A stretch of 64,000 nucleotides of DNA from Pedobacter mendelii. Its GTDB lineage: Bacteria > Bacteroidota > Bacteroidia > Sphingobacteriales > Sphingobacteriaceae. The stretch lies in contig NZ_BMDJ01000010.1 in the NCBI RefSeq assembly GCF_014635725.1, forward strand, positions 149,675 through 213,674, given 5' to 3'. The notes under the pieces were generated by a model. The model was not told where the DNA came from, ran no database searches, and saw only the letters and a program-made list of their open reading frames with translations. The translations under genes were made by a program, and so were the position numbers. Below are positions 9,346-18,719 of the stretch, in pieces. How positions within the stretch are numbered: position 1 is the first letter of the stretch; each line of letters starts with the position of its first letter.

Positions 9346-9856
9346 ATCAGATTTGAATGCTCAGGACAGCTTATCACAACAGTATGAAATTTTGTATTTA
9401 GAATTATGTGAAAAATTATGCCTTGCAGTCTATACCTTACAGCCAAGGTAATTGGAAAGGCAATGATTGTGACTAATGATAATAAATTCTATTCTAACTG
9501 TTTACGGAATTTGGCTTATTAACCAACTAAACACTAAAGCTGATTTTTCGGGTAAGTAGATTTCTTTTTTTACCTAAGGTGTAGTTATTATAGAAGTCAA
9601 ATTTGTGAACAAATAGAAATAGTTAATTTAGAATTATGTAAAGTGACTAGAATTCCGTAGTTTAATATTTAAGATTCAGAAATTCTTTTTATTTATAGCG
9701 ATTTTGTATTCCATTTTTATTTAGCTTAATTATACTTTCTGATTTCCATATTTTTTTTCATAGTTTTACAAGAAAATAATTGCAACTTAACCATTAGGCA
9801 TTACTTTTGCTTAATTGTAATAAAATATTTTATCTCTCTCTGGTAAACAAACGCCT
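9346..9856. other. Noncoding gap upstream of the sugar-phosphate transferase
   Basis: This AT-rich 511-base gap contains no convincing gene in any frame. The short string TTTAGAATTATGT occurs twice (near 9397 and 9629). The only clear signal is the promoter at 9780-9809; the leader from the promoter to the ATG at 9857 is about 40 bases. Confidence 0.6.
9780..9809 (+). promoter_or_regulatory. Bacteroidota-type promoter (TTG-N19-TACTTTTG)
   Basis: TTG at 9780-9782 is followed after exactly 19 bases by TACTTTTG at 9802-9809. This matches the Bacteroidota sigma-A consensus TTG-N19-TAnnTTTG. Transcription would start about seven bases downstream and serve the gene at 9857. Confidence 0.75.
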
Positions 9857-11206
9857 ATGTCACACCGCTACTCTAAACATCTTTCTCTAATTGTCTACCT
9901 AACGGATTTAATTGTATTGAATTTATCGATAGTTTTAGTTAGCCATTTTTATCTAGGTGATTCATTTTGGTCAAATAAAGAGTCTGTTTTTCTTTTATTG
10001 GTATCAAATATAAGCTGGGGATTTCTTTCTTTTTTTCGTAAAAACTTTGTAGTTCACAGGCCTTTGGTTCTATCCAATAACATAAATAACTTTACTTTAA
10101 CACTTGTTTATCATATAGCATTAGTTTTTTGTTTACTATATATATCCGAAATTTTTGACATATCTAAGTTTGTTCTCCTTTCACACTTAGTAATTTTCTT
10201 TGCTCTTATTATCATTCAGCGATCATCAATGTTCTTTTTACTGGACTATATCAGAAAAAAAGGATACAACCATCGCCGTGTTTTGATTATCGGTAAAAAA
10301 AATATTGCAATCCGATTAAAACAGTCATTTAAGCGCCATCCGGAATATGGTTATGATATTGTTGGCTACATATCTGATGAAAGTTTAAAGAATTTTACGG
10401 CAGCACAATTAAATACTGCAGTGGTTAACAGACGGGTAGATGAGCTTTATGTATGTAATTTGGATTTGTCATCAGATACAAATGGTATAATGGATTTTTT
10501 TCTTCAAAATAAGACTATAATCAAAGTTGTTTCTGATATGCAGTTTGATGTTCAAAAAGCTGAATATTTGAATTATAATGAGTTGCCTGTTTTCAGGTTA
10601 CTGCCCCATGCGGTTCAAAGCTTAAAGATTAGATTATTAAAAAGGGGTTTCGATTTAGGTTTTGCAAGTTCAGTAATGTTTTGCGGTATGCCTGTTTTTA
10701 TGCTTATTGTAGCGATTACTAAATGCACATCGAAAGGGCCTATCTTTTATAAACAACAAAGGATAGGTAGAAACGGGAAGCCTTTTTATATTTACAAATT
10801 CAGAAGCATGTATATAGATGCTGAAAAAATGGGGCCACAGCTTTCTAAAGATAATGATCCGAGGATAACGAAATGGGGTAGGATTATGCGCAAAACCAGA
10901 TTAGACGAATTGCCTCAATTTTATAACGTATTTAGAGGCGATATGTCTGTTGTTGGCCCGAGACCTGAACGTCAGCACTTTATTGAACAGATAATAGAAC
11001 GTGCGCCTCAGTATAGTAATTTACTCTCTATTAAACCAGGAATCACCTCAATAGGACAAGTTAAATATGGTTATGCTGAAAATGTTGATCAAATGGTTGA
11101 GCGCATGTCACACGATTTGGTTTATTTAGGTAAGTTAAAGCTCAGAACCGACGTTTCTGTTATTTTTGATACAGTTAAGGTTATGGTAGCTGGTAAGGGT
11201 AAATAG
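9857..11206 (+). CDS. Undecaprenyl-phosphate sugar phosphotransferase (WbaP/WcaJ family)
   Basis: A 449-residue polyprenyl glycosylphosphotransferase that starts a surface polysaccharide by moving a hexose 1-phosphate onto undecaprenyl phosphate. The N-terminal third has several transmembrane segments. A Rossmann-like part begins at RVLIIGKKNIAIRL (near residue 142), and the catalytic bacterial sugar transferase domain covers about residues 255-449. The catalytic domain shows IFYKQQRIGRNGKPFYIYKF, MRKTRLDELPQFYNV (DELPQ motif) and GDMSVVGPRPER, all diagnostic. It has its own promoter and terminator, so it is a separate unit although it closes the polysaccharide region. Confidence 0.93.
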   Translation: MSHRYSKHLSLIVYLTDLIVLNLSIVLVSHFYLGDSFWSNKESVFLLLVSNISWGFLSFFRKNFVVHRPLVLSNNINNFTLTLVYHIALVFCLLYISEIFDISKFVLLSHLVIFFALIIIQRSSMFFLLDYIRKKGYNHRRVLIIGKKNIAIRLKQSFKRHPEYGYDIVGYISDESLKNFTAAQLNTAVVNRRVDELYVCNLDLSSDTNGIMDFFLQNKTIIKVVSDMQFDVQKAEYLNYNELPVFRLLPHAVQSLKIRLLKRGFDLGFASSVMFCGMPVFMLIVAITKCTSKGPIFYKQQRIGRNGKPFYIYKFRSMYIDAEKMGPQLSKDNDPRITKWGRIMRKTRLDELPQFYNVFRGDMSVVGPRPERQHFIEQIIERAPQYSNLLSIKPGITSIGQVKYGYAENVDQMVERMSHDLVYLGKLKLRTDVSVIFDTVKVMVAGKGK

Positions 11207-11233
11207 ATAAGCATTAAAACATAACATATTAAT

Positions 11234-11271
11234 AAAAATGGGTAAATGTTAAACAACACTTACCCATTTTT
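11234..11271 (+). terminator. Rho-independent terminator after the sugar phosphotransferase
   Basis: A 12-bp perfect stem (AAAAATGGGTAA at 11234-11245 and its complement at 11260-11271) with a 14-base loop lies 28 bases after the stop and ends in a T-run. Confidence 0.8.
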
Positions 11272-11310
11272 ATTGTTGAATAATTACGCTTACAGGAAAA
11301 GAAAAGTAAC

Positions 11311-11344
11311 ACCCCGCCCTGCGGGCACCCCTCTAAAAGAGGGG
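11311..11344. repeat. Short double-hairpin intergenic element
   Basis: Two adjacent inverted repeats: CCCGC..GCGGG around 11313-11325, and CCCCTC-TAAAA-GAGGGG at 11328-11344. They are GC-rich against an AT-rich background and lie between two converging genes. They look like a REP-type element; a terminator for dxs is less likely because no T-run follows on the minus strand. Confidence 0.5.
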
Positions 11345-11453
11345 AATTAAGTTTCTGAGTCGGAGCAACATTTATTGAGTTGGTTATTATTATAGGGAGC
11401 TTTCGACAGGTTCAGACTGAAAGCCTACATTTCCGGAAGCAAAAATATTTTTC

Positions 11454-13382
11454 TTAGCCCACCATTGTATTGGTCGTACGCTTTACCGCTACTTTTCTTA
11501 CGGCTTCAATTATCGAAGCTTTATCATAACCGCATTCTGCCCAAAGCTCTGCTTGTTCTCCATGATCAATAAACTGATCGGGAATGCCCAGGCGAATTAC
11601 GTTTGCATGGTAGCCATTATCGGCCATAAATTCTAAAATTGCCGAGCCCACACCACCTTGTAAAGTACCATCTTCAACGGTAACAATGTGCTTATACTTT
11701 GAGCAAACCTCGTGAAGCATTTGCTCATCCAAAGGTTTAACAAAACGTAAATCGTAATGCGCTGGGTAAATGCCTTCGCTATTTAATTCGGCTCTGGCTT
11801 CTACAGCGAAATTACCAACATGACCAATGGTTAATAGCGCAACCTCCTCGCCATCGCAAATTTTGCGGCCTTTTCCTATTTCTAAAGCTTTAAATGGTCT
11901 TTTCCAATCGGGCATAACACCGTTTCCACGAGGGTAACGAATAACAAAAGGTCCTACGTTTTCTTGTTGAGCCGTAAACATGAGGTTTCGGAGTTCTTCT
12001 TCATTCATTGGTGATGAAACCACTAAATTCGGAATGCACCGCATAAAAGCAATATCATAAGCACCGTGATGCGTTGCGCCATCAGCACCAGCTAAACCTG
12101 CCCTATCTAAACAAAAAACAACGTTTAATTTTTGGATGGCAACATCATGAATCACCTGATCATAAGCCCTTTGCATAAAGCTAGAGTAGATGTTGCAAAA
12201 TGGCACTAAACCTTGTGCGGCTAATCCGGCAGAAAACGTTACAGCATGTTGCTCTGCAATGCCCACATCAAAAGCACGGGTTGGCATTGCTTTCATCATA
12301 ATATTTAATGATGAACCTGATGGCATTGCTGGTGTTATACCTACAATTTTATCATTGGCCTCAGCAAGTTCAACCATAGTGTGTCCAAAAACATCCTGGT
12401 ATTTTGGTGCCTGCGGTTTATCCTGAACACTTTTTTTAATTTCTCCGGTTATTTTATCAAACAAACCTGGTGCATGCCATTTGGTTTGGTCTTTTTCGGC
12501 CAGCGCAAAGCCTTTACCTTTTACGGTAACACAATGCAATAATTTTGGACCGGGAATATCTTTTAAATCTTTAATTATTGCTGCCAAACGCTTCACATCA
12601 TGACCATCAACAGGACCGAAATACCTGAAATTTAAAGATTCGAACAGATTACTCTGTTTAAGCAATGTTCCCTTTATACTTTTCTCAATCTTTTTAACAT
12701 ACTTGTGTGCGTTAGGACCAAGTTTTGAAAGACCGGCAAGTACATTAGAAATATCATCGCGAAAGCGATTATAAGATTTTGAAGTTGTAATGTTTGTTAA
12801 ATACTCTTTTAAAGCACCAACATTTGGGTCGATAGACATGCAGTTATCGTTCAAAATAACTAGAACATTACTGTTTTCGATTCCCGCATGATTTAAGCCT
12901 TCAAAAGCTAAACCCGCAGTCATTGCGCCATCGCCAATTACAGCAACATGTTGTCTGTCTGTTTCGCCTTTAATCTGAGAAGCTACCGCCATTCCTAATG
13001 CTGCCGAAATAGATGTAGATGAATGGCCAACACCGAAGGTATCATATTCACTCTCGCTAATCTTTGGGAAGCCACTTATACCTTTATAAATACGGTTTGT
13101 ATGGAAAAGTTCGCGGCGGCCAGTTAAAATTTTATGACCGTAAGCTTGATGACCAACATCCCAAACCAATTTATCGTAAGGTGTGTTAAGGGCATAATGT
13201 AAAGCCACAGTTAATTCAACAACGCCTAAGCTGGCGCCGAAGTGACCACCATTAACACTCACAACATCGATAATGTATTGACGCAATTCCTGGCTTATTT
13301 GCTCTAGGTCAGCTTCACTATATTGCTTTAAATCAGCAGGATAGTTTATTTTTGATAATAGGGGGCCAGCTTTTACTTGCAT
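11454..13382 (-). CDS. dxs: 1-deoxy-D-xylulose-5-phosphate synthase
   Basis: The 642-residue enzyme condenses pyruvate and glyceraldehyde 3-phosphate in a thiamine-diphosphate reaction, the first step of the MEP isoprenoid pathway. The TPP-binding motif runs from GDGAMTAGLAFEGLNHAG to LNDN. Other family marks are DVGHQAYGHKILTGRR, GISGFPKISESEYD, YFGPVDGHD and the transketolase pyrimidine region GIAEQHAVTFSAGLA; the transketolase C domain follows. An upstream ATG at 13412 would add ten residues, but MQVKAGPLLSKINYP is the common family start, so 13382 is used. It converges with the sugar phosphotransferase gene. Confidence 0.96.
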   Translation of the reverse strand: MQVKAGPLLSKINYPADLKQYSEADLEQISQELRQYIIDVVSVNGGHFGASLGVVELTVALHYALNTPYDKLVWDVGHQAYGHKILTGRRELFHTNRIYKGISGFPKISESEYDTFGVGHSSTSISAALGMAVASQIKGETDRQHVAVIGDGAMTAGLAFEGLNHAGIENSNVLVILNDNCMSIDPNVGALKEYLTNITTSKSYNRFRDDISNVLAGLSKLGPNAHKYVKKIEKSIKGTLLKQSNLFESLNFRYFGPVDGHDVKRLAAIIKDLKDIPGPKLLHCVTVKGKGFALAEKDQTKWHAPGLFDKITGEIKKSVQDKPQAPKYQDVFGHTMVELAEANDKIVGITPAMPSGSSLNIMMKAMPTRAFDVGIAEQHAVTFSAGLAAQGLVPFCNIYSSFMQRAYDQVIHDVAIQKLNVVFCLDRAGLAGADGATHHGAYDIAFMRCIPNLVVSSPMNEEELRNLMFTAQQENVGPFVIRYPRGNGVMPDWKRPFKALEIGKGRKICDGEEVALLTIGHVGNFAVEARAELNSEGIYPAHYDLRFVKPLDEQMLHEVCSKYKHIVTVEDGTLQGGVGSAILEFMADNGYHANVIRLGIPDQFIDHGEQAELWAECGYDKASIIEAVRKVAVKRTTNTMVG

Positions 13383-13453
13383 TCGGTATTTTGGAAAAGA
13401 AACAAGATACAAAGAAAGGTAATTTTGTGCTAATATTTAAGAAAAAAACATTG

Positions 13454-13929
13454 AATAACAACAATCTCTAAATAGCATTTTGAAATCGTCGGTTATCTTA
13501 ACTGAATGTTATATTTTTATTCAGAAGCGCAAGGTTAGTGCAGGAAACTAAATTTGTTTTCGTTTTACGCTTTAATCGCTAACAGCCGAAATGGCTGTTG
13601 CTACGTGTTCGCTTCAACCGGGGCTATATTGCAAAAGATGTGTTCCATTTTAATGGTTTGCATGGTGCACAAAACCTTTGTTAGTAAACCTGTAATAACA
13701 ACAACCTTCAAATAGCATTTTCAAATCGCTAGTCATCTTAAACGATGGTGATATTTTATTCAGAAGCGCAAGGATGGTGCAAGAAACTAAATTTGCTCCC
13801 GTTTTACGCTTTAATCGCTAACAGCCGAAATGGCTGTTGCTACGTGTTCGCTTCAACCGGGGCTATATTGCAAAAGATGTGTTCCATTTTAATGGTTTGC
13901 ATGATGCAAAAGCCTATGTTAGTAAACCT
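13454..13929. repeat. Tandem pair of about 239-bp noncoding repeats
   Basis: Copy 1 covers about 13454-13691 and copy 2 about 13694-13929, with a period of 239-240 bases. About 104 bases in the middle (13561-13664 and 13800-13903) are identical, while the edges differ by scattered changes. Each copy holds a 7-bp hairpin AACAGCC-GAAAT-GGCTGTT (13581-13599 and 13820-13838). Neither copy contains a credible gene; a 65-codon frame in copy 2 is not kept open in copy 1. An unrelated GC-richer stretch (about 13941-13995) follows. Confidence 0.85.
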
Positions 13930-14093
13930 GATTACAGTGTAAAGCCCGCAAGCGAGGTACGAGTGCGGACTTGAAACGTAAAGCAGGGCTACAGACCGCC
14001 AAAAGCTAAAAACGTTAATTTTCTAAATGATTTTAAGCTTTTAATCATATTTGCAAAAACAGATATTCATTTTTTATTATGTTTGCTGTAGCG

Positions 14094-14837
14094 ATGCAAG
14101 AAGAAAATTTTGAAATCAAACTCCCGGTTTTTGAAGGTCCGTTCGATTTGTTGCTATTTTTTATTGAGCGTGATGAATTGAATATTCAGGACATTGAAAT
14201 CTCCAAGATTACAAATGATTTTCTGGCGTACATACATCAGCTATTGGCCTTAAATGTAGAGGTTGCAAGCGAGTTTATTTTGGTTGCAGCTACCTTAATG
14301 CGCATTAAATCGAAAATGCTTTTGCCAAGGATAGAGGTGGATGAGGCAGGGAATGAAGTAAATCCTGAACAAGATTTAATTGCCCGATTGCTTGCCTACA
14401 AACAATTTAAATCTGTTGCCGAAGAACTTAAGTTTTTTGAAGAGTTGAGAATGCAGCAAGAGCGAAGAGGGAATATTGAATATGATTTATCTTTAGCCGC
14501 AGAATCTTCTACCCATCAGGATGAATTGTTATCGCTGGATTTATATAAGCTATTGATGGTTTATCAAAAAACCATACAGAAATACGAAATCCGTACTCAG
14601 GAAGTAAAGCATACGGTTATTCAATATCCTTACACCATCGAACAGCAGAAGCATTTTATTGCCAATTTGTTAAACATTAATGAGCAGATTGATTTTGGTT
14701 TGGTGATGAAAAACTCCGAAAATAAAGTCCATTTCGTTTACAATTTTTTGGCGATTTTAGAAATGCTTCAACAACAAATTGTGGAGATAACCATTGGAAG
14801 CGGCTTTAATAACTTTAATGTAAAAGCAATGGCTTAA
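14094..14837 (+). CDS. scpA: Segregation and condensation protein A
   Basis: A 247-residue kleisin subunit that links the SMC heads and, with ScpB, forms the bacterial condensin needed for chromosome segregation. The N-terminus FEIKLPVFEGPFDLLLFFIERDELNIQDIEIS is the ScpA signature, and VASEFILVAATLMRIKSKMLLP matches the SMC-neck-binding helix. An in-frame ATG at 14079 would add five residues; 14094 gives the usual start. Upstream lies the tandem repeat; glyA follows after 63 bases and has its own promoter element. No scpB is present here. Confidence 0.92.
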   Translation: MQEENFEIKLPVFEGPFDLLLFFIERDELNIQDIEISKITNDFLAYIHQLLALNVEVASEFILVAATLMRIKSKMLLPRIEVDEAGNEVNPEQDLIARLLAYKQFKSVAEELKFFEELRMQQERRGNIEYDLSLAAESSTHQDELLSLDLYKLLMVYQKTIQKYEIRTQEVKHTVIQYPYTIEQQKHFIANLLNINEQIDFGLVMKNSENKVHFVYNFLAILEMLQQQIVEITIGSGFNNFNVKAMA

Positions 14838-14864
14838 TAGGGCCTTAATTAGCTTCAATTTTCT

Positions 14865-14872
14865 TACTTTTG
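14865..14872 (+). promoter_or_regulatory. Bacteroidota -7 element upstream of glyA
   Basis: TACTTTTG matches TAnnTTTG, 28 bases before the glyA ATG. No TTG stands at the ideal 19-base distance (TTA at 14845-14847 is the closest), so only the -7 half is well supported. Confidence 0.5.
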
Positions 14873-14900
14873 CCACAAAAAATAACAAACCTATATAAGG

Positions 14901-16172
14901 ATGAAACGCGATAACCAAATTTTTGAACTTATTGATAAGGAATTAGACCGCCAAGAGCATGGTTTAGAGCTTATTGCATCAGAAAACTTTGTAAGCAAGC
15001 AGGTTATGGAAGCTGCAGGCTCGGTATTAACCAATAAATATGCTGAAGGCTTGCCTGGTAAACGCTATTACGGTGGCTGCCAGGTGGTAGATGTAGTGGA
15101 GCAAATTGCGATTGATAGGGCTAAACAATTATTTGGTGCAGCATGGGTAAATGTACAACCTCACTCAGGTGCACAAGCAAATGCTGCAGTTATGCTTGCT
15201 GTTATCCAGCCTGGCGATAAAATTTTAGGTTTCGACCTATCTCATGGCGGGCATTTAACGCATGGTTCTCCAGTAAACTTTTCAGGTAAATTGTATCAGC
15301 CATTCTTTTACGGTGTTGATAGAGAGACAGGTTTAATTGATTATAAAAAACTAGAAGAAGTTGCACTTGCAGAGAAACCAAAATTAATTATTTGCGGTGC
15401 ATCTGCTTACTCGCGTGAATGGGATTATGCGTTTATCCGTTCAGTAGCTAATAAAATTGGTGCATTGGTTTTGGCTGATATTTCTCACCCGGCAGGTTTG
15501 ATTGCAAAAGGATTATTGGCAAACCCGCTTCCGCATTGTCATATTGTAACTACCACAACACATAAAACTTTACGTGGTCCGCGTGGTGGTATGATTATGA
15601 TGGGGAAAGATTTTGAAAATCCGTGGGGATTAAAAACCCCAAAAGGAGAACCTAGGATGATGAGCAACTTGTTGGACATGGCAGTTTTTCCTGGTACTCA
15701 GGGCGGCCCACTTGAACATATTATTGCAGCTAAAGCAATCGCCTTTGGTGAGGCGTTAAGTGATGAGTATGGTGTTTACATTAAACAAGTTGCCGCAAAT
15801 GCACAAGCAATGGCAAAAGCTTTTATGGCCAAAGGTTATGGCATTATTTCAGGCGGAACAGATAATCACTTAATGCTGATTGATTTGCGCAATAAAAACA
15901 TTACTGGTAAGGTTGCCGAAAATGCATTAGAGAAAGCAGAAATTACAGTGAACAAAAATATGGTTCCGTTTGATGATAAATCTCCATTTGTAACTTCAGG
16001 AATTAGGGTTGGTACCGCTGCAATTACAACACGCGGCTTAAAAGAAGCTGAAATGGCTAAAATTGTTGATTTAATTGATAAGGTTTTAACTAACCCAGAA
16101 GATGAAGCAAATTTAAATGCTGTTAAAGCAGAAGTTATTAATCTGGTAAGTGCATTTCCGTTATACAAATAA
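14901..16172 (+). CDS. glyA: Serine hydroxymethyltransferase
   Basis: The 423-residue PLP enzyme converts serine and tetrahydrofolate to glycine and 5,10-methylene-tetrahydrofolate in the cytoplasm. The N-terminus EHGLELIASENFVS, the substrate region LTNKYAEGLPGKRYYGG, and TTTTHKTLRGPRGG with the PLP-binding Lys are all diagnostic. It ends with the usual SAFPLY motif, and length matches the family. A -7 element lies upstream and a strong terminator downstream, so it is probably monocistronic. Confidence 0.97.
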   Translation: MKRDNQIFELIDKELDRQEHGLELIASENFVSKQVMEAAGSVLTNKYAEGLPGKRYYGGCQVVDVVEQIAIDRAKQLFGAAWVNVQPHSGAQANAAVMLAVIQPGDKILGFDLSHGGHLTHGSPVNFSGKLYQPFFYGVDRETGLIDYKKLEEVALAEKPKLIICGASAYSREWDYAFIRSVANKIGALVLADISHPAGLIAKGLLANPLPHCHIVTTTTHKTLRGPRGGMIMMGKDFENPWGLKTPKGEPRMMSNLLDMAVFPGTQGGPLEHIIAAKAIAFGEALSDEYGVYIKQVAANAQAMAKAFMAKGYGIISGGTDNHLMLIDLRNKNITGKVAENALEKAEITVNKNMVPFDDKSPFVTSGIRVGTAAITTRGLKEAEMAKIVDLIDKVLTNPEDEANLNAVKAEVINLVSAFPLYK

Positions 16173-16194
16173 TTCTAATTTTTAACAATTACAG

Positions 16195-16226
16195 AGCGCC
16201 TTGCAATTATTTGTAAGGCGCTTTTT
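16195..16226 (+). terminator. Rho-independent terminator of glyA
   Basis: AGCGCCTT at 16195-16202 pairs with AAGGCGCT at 16215-16222. The stem extends inward with one G-U pair, and TTTTT follows, 22 bases after the glyA stop. Confidence 0.9.
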
Positions 16227-16330
16227 GTTTTATAGCTTATTGCATTAGGATTTTTACTTCCAGCATCTTTGCGCTTTCTTAAACTATCATCTTAAAATCC
16301 CTAAATCCTAAAAATCCTGTTCAAAAAGTA

Positions 16331-16366
16331 AAGGGCCGATATTCTTTTGAAGAAATACCGACCCTT
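16331..16366 (-). terminator. Probable terminator for the beta-helix lipoprotein gene
   Basis: Imperfect inverted repeat between AAGGGCCGATATTCTT (16331-16346) and AAGAAATACCGACCCTT (16350-16366). Read on the minus strand it is followed by a short T-run and lies about 70 bases past the stop of the gene ending at 16439. Confidence 0.55.
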
Positions 16367-16438
16367 ACCATCTAAATTAACGCTCTCGATTATATAAACG
16401 CAATCATTTAAGAAATGTTTTACGGAAATAAAAAAAAG

Positions 16439-17818
16439 TTAATAATTTTCATAACAACCTAAGGATGAGGGAAAAATTCTTGTTTTGCCTGTTATGTCTT
16501 CATTTAAATAAACACTAAAATATGCGTCTGTAGTTAAGTTAATCCCTTTTTTAAGCGCAGGACTTGTACTTAGTATAAAAAAGTTACCCGAATTGGGAGA
16601 AGCAAATATCGGATCGGAATTAATGATGTTTCCGTTGGTGTTATAAGCTGTACTTGTTGTTTTGATTAAATTGCTAAAAAAGTTAAGCTGAACCACTGCG
16701 TTAGTTTTCTTTTGGATATCTATTTCATTCATCAAGCTCCCCCAGATTATGTTGTTTGTTAAATCGAGTTGAAGTTTGTTATAAACGTTTGCGGCTAAAT
16801 AATCGGAAAAAGTTAATGCTGCAGTTTTACGAGGCAAGTTTGGATTGAAGCCGGCAAAAGTATTCTGTTTTAGGTTGTAGTTGCCACCTCCAATTGCATA
16901 AATGATGTAATTACCACAATTATACATCAAGTTATTAAAGGCTATCAATTCAGAGTGATAGCCAATATAGGCCGCAACCTGCATGTTTTTAATTACAGTA
17001 TTGCTAAGAATAAGCTTTGGATTTGCATTAACAGACAAAGAATCAGAAGTTATTGCAACGGAAGCATTTTTAATAATGGCGTTTTTTATAATTCCATTGC
17101 CTGTTTTTTTTATATAAATCCCCTTCCACTGGCCAGGTTCATCGCTGTAAATAGTTTCCAGTCTGTCGCTGCAAAATTGGATAGGTGCTGTAAGTGTGCC
17201 GTAAGCATTTAAAATTCCTTCCACATTCATAACTGCATCTTTATGAAAATAAACTTTTGTACCCGGCTGAATAGACAGTGTAGCGCTATTTTTTATGTTA
17301 ACGAATCCGTTAATAATGTATGGAAAATTCTTTGTCCATGTTGTGTTTGAAGCTATGTTCTGATTATTTATGAAAATAGCATTCTGGCCATAAGCTGAAA
17401 GCAGAATCGCTTTTCTATTTCCATTTGATGTAATAATTATAGAATCTTGGACTAAAAAAGGAGTGTTTTTAGCATCAGGATTGATGGTTACTTTAATAAA
17501 AATATTTAAAGAATCCTGACCATTTAAAACCAGATTGTTTTTAACAGATAAATTTTGCCCGTTAATGTTAATGCCAAATGGAGACGAATCTCCTCCTGAA
17601 AGTTTAATTTCAGATATATTCAATGCAACATTATTGTTATTTAAAACCTTAATCTTCCTTGTTGCAGAACCAACAGAGGTAAAAATGGTATCAAATAAAA
17701 TACTGTCTTTTGAGAAGCTAAGTTTTGTATTGGCATCAGTTGTAATGCGCTCATCTTTTCGGCAAGCTGAGCAGAAAAAAGCAAATAGAATAATCTGAAA
17801 GATTAATAAGTGGCGCAT
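16439..17818 (-). CDS. Secreted lipoprotein with beta-helix-like repeats, unknown function
   Basis: A 459-residue predicted lipoprotein. The signal peptide MRHLLIFQIILFAFFCSAC ends in a lipobox with Cys near residue 19, so it should be anchored in the outer or inner membrane. About residues 30-130 resemble an Ig-like/choice-of-anchor fold (LFDTIFTSVGSATRKIKVLNN). From about residue 165 a parallel beta-helix is suggested by repeated short strands and Asn turns (GFVNIKNSATLSIQPGTKVYF, KNAIIKNASVAITSDSLS). The conserved end GCYENY is notable. It lies downstream of comF-like on the same strand with 18 bases between; function is unknown. Confidence 0.75.
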   Translation of the reverse strand: MRHLLIFQIILFAFFCSACRKDERITTDANTKLSFSKDSILFDTIFTSVGSATRKIKVLNNNNVALNISEIKLSGGDSSPFGININGQNLSVKNNLVLNGQDSLNIFIKVTINPDAKNTPFLVQDSIIITSNGNRKAILLSAYGQNAIFINNQNIASNTTWTKNFPYIINGFVNIKNSATLSIQPGTKVYFHKDAVMNVEGILNAYGTLTAPIQFCSDRLETIYSDEPGQWKGIYIKKTGNGIIKNAIIKNASVAITSDSLSVNANPKLILSNTVIKNMQVAAYIGYHSELIAFNNLMYNCGNYIIYAIGGGNYNLKQNTFAGFNPNLPRKTAALTFSDYLAANVYNKLQLDLTNNIIWGSLMNEIDIQKKTNAVVQLNFFSNLIKTTSTAYNTNGNIINSDPIFASPNSGNFFILSTSPALKKGINLTTDAYFSVYLNEDITGKTRIFPSSLGCYENY

Positions 17819-17836
17819 AAATCAAATATGAGAAAA

Positions 17837-18556
17837 TTATTCTGCGAAAGCCAAAGCTGCAATGCTAACTTTTGATGCTCCGTTTTCGAGTAAAACATTT
17901 GCACAAGCTTCGAGTGTGGCACCTGTTGTAATTACATCGTCTATGAGCAAAATATGCTTACCTGCAATTTTTTCTGGATTCTGTATTTTGAAAACTGATT
18001 TCATGTTTTCATAACGATTGTACCTGCTCTTTTTTGTTTGGCTTTCTGTAGGAACAGGTCTGATTAAAATATTATCATAAAAATCTATTTCCATTTTTTT
18101 AGAAACACCTTCAACTATAAATGTACTTTGATTATAACCTCTTAAGCGTAGTTTTTTTTGGTGCAAAGGAACTGGCATAATTAAATCTATATTTTGGTAA
18201 AGTGGACTATTTTTTAATCTTTCGCCAAGCATGTGTCCAAGCATTACACCAACATCTGTTTTGTTATTATACTTTAAACTGTGTATCAGATTTTGAACTT
18301 TGGCTCCTTTTCTGAAATACAACATTGCCATTGCAGCATTTAAAGGCAATCGGCCCCAAAACTGTTTTGCAACCCGATTTTCATCATGAACATGATAATC
18401 AGTAAAAGGTAAATCATACTGGCATTTTGTACAGATTAAATTTTCGTTTTGAAATATGGGCGTTCCGCATGCATTGCAAAGGTTTGGAAATAATAATCCG
18501 ATTAAATCAGAAGCCCATTGCTGTAGCCAGGATTTTTTGGATTTGAGGATTTCCAT
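17837..18556 (-). CDS. ComF family phosphoribosyltransferase-like protein
   Basis: A 239-residue protein with a zinc-ribbon-like N-terminus (CNACGTP and CTKCQYDLP, four Cys) followed by a PRTase-like domain. The PRPP-binding loop is ILLIDDVITTGATLEAC near residue 205, and VPLHQKKLRLRGYNQS is the ComF family mark. ComF/GntX proteins are linked to DNA uptake in naturally competent bacteria, but their catalytic role is not settled. No other competence gene is seen nearby. It overlaps no neighbour and is followed closely by the lipoprotein gene. Confidence 0.88.
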   Translation of the reverse strand: MEILKSKKSWLQQWASDLIGLLFPNLCNACGTPIFQNENLICTKCQYDLPFTDYHVHDENRVAKQFWGRLPLNAAMAMLYFRKGAKVQNLIHSLKYNNKTDVGVMLGHMLGERLKNSPLYQNIDLIMPVPLHQKKLRLRGYNQSTFIVEGVSKKMEIDFYDNILIRPVPTESQTKKSRYNRYENMKSVFKIQNPEKIAGKHILLIDDVITTGATLEACANVLLENGASKVSIAALAFAE

Positions 18557-18719
18557 GATGATAAAGTATTAAATATATCGAATAATAACTTTCGGCCAGA
18601 GGTTTTGAATTAATGGCCATGCTGAAAATTTATCTAAATAAATATAGTGTCTTTATCAGGATTTTCAAAATTTAAGCTTTTTGGGATGAAGATTTTGTAT
18701 TTGCCAGGCAGATTAAAAA

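Noticed and set aside
11404..11424. Possible regulatory site TTCGACAGGTTCAGACTGAAAG near the dxs end
   Set aside because: It resembles a common scattered intergenic fragment and lies between converging genes, where no promoter is expected.
13454..13929. Possible CRISPR or origin of replication in the tandem repeat
   Set aside because: Units are 239 bases with no short regular spacers, no DnaA-box cluster and no dnaA/dnaN nearby.
13745..13942. 65-codon plus-strand frame inside the second 239-bp repeat
   Set aside because: The frame is not kept in the near-identical first copy and the product has no protein-like features.
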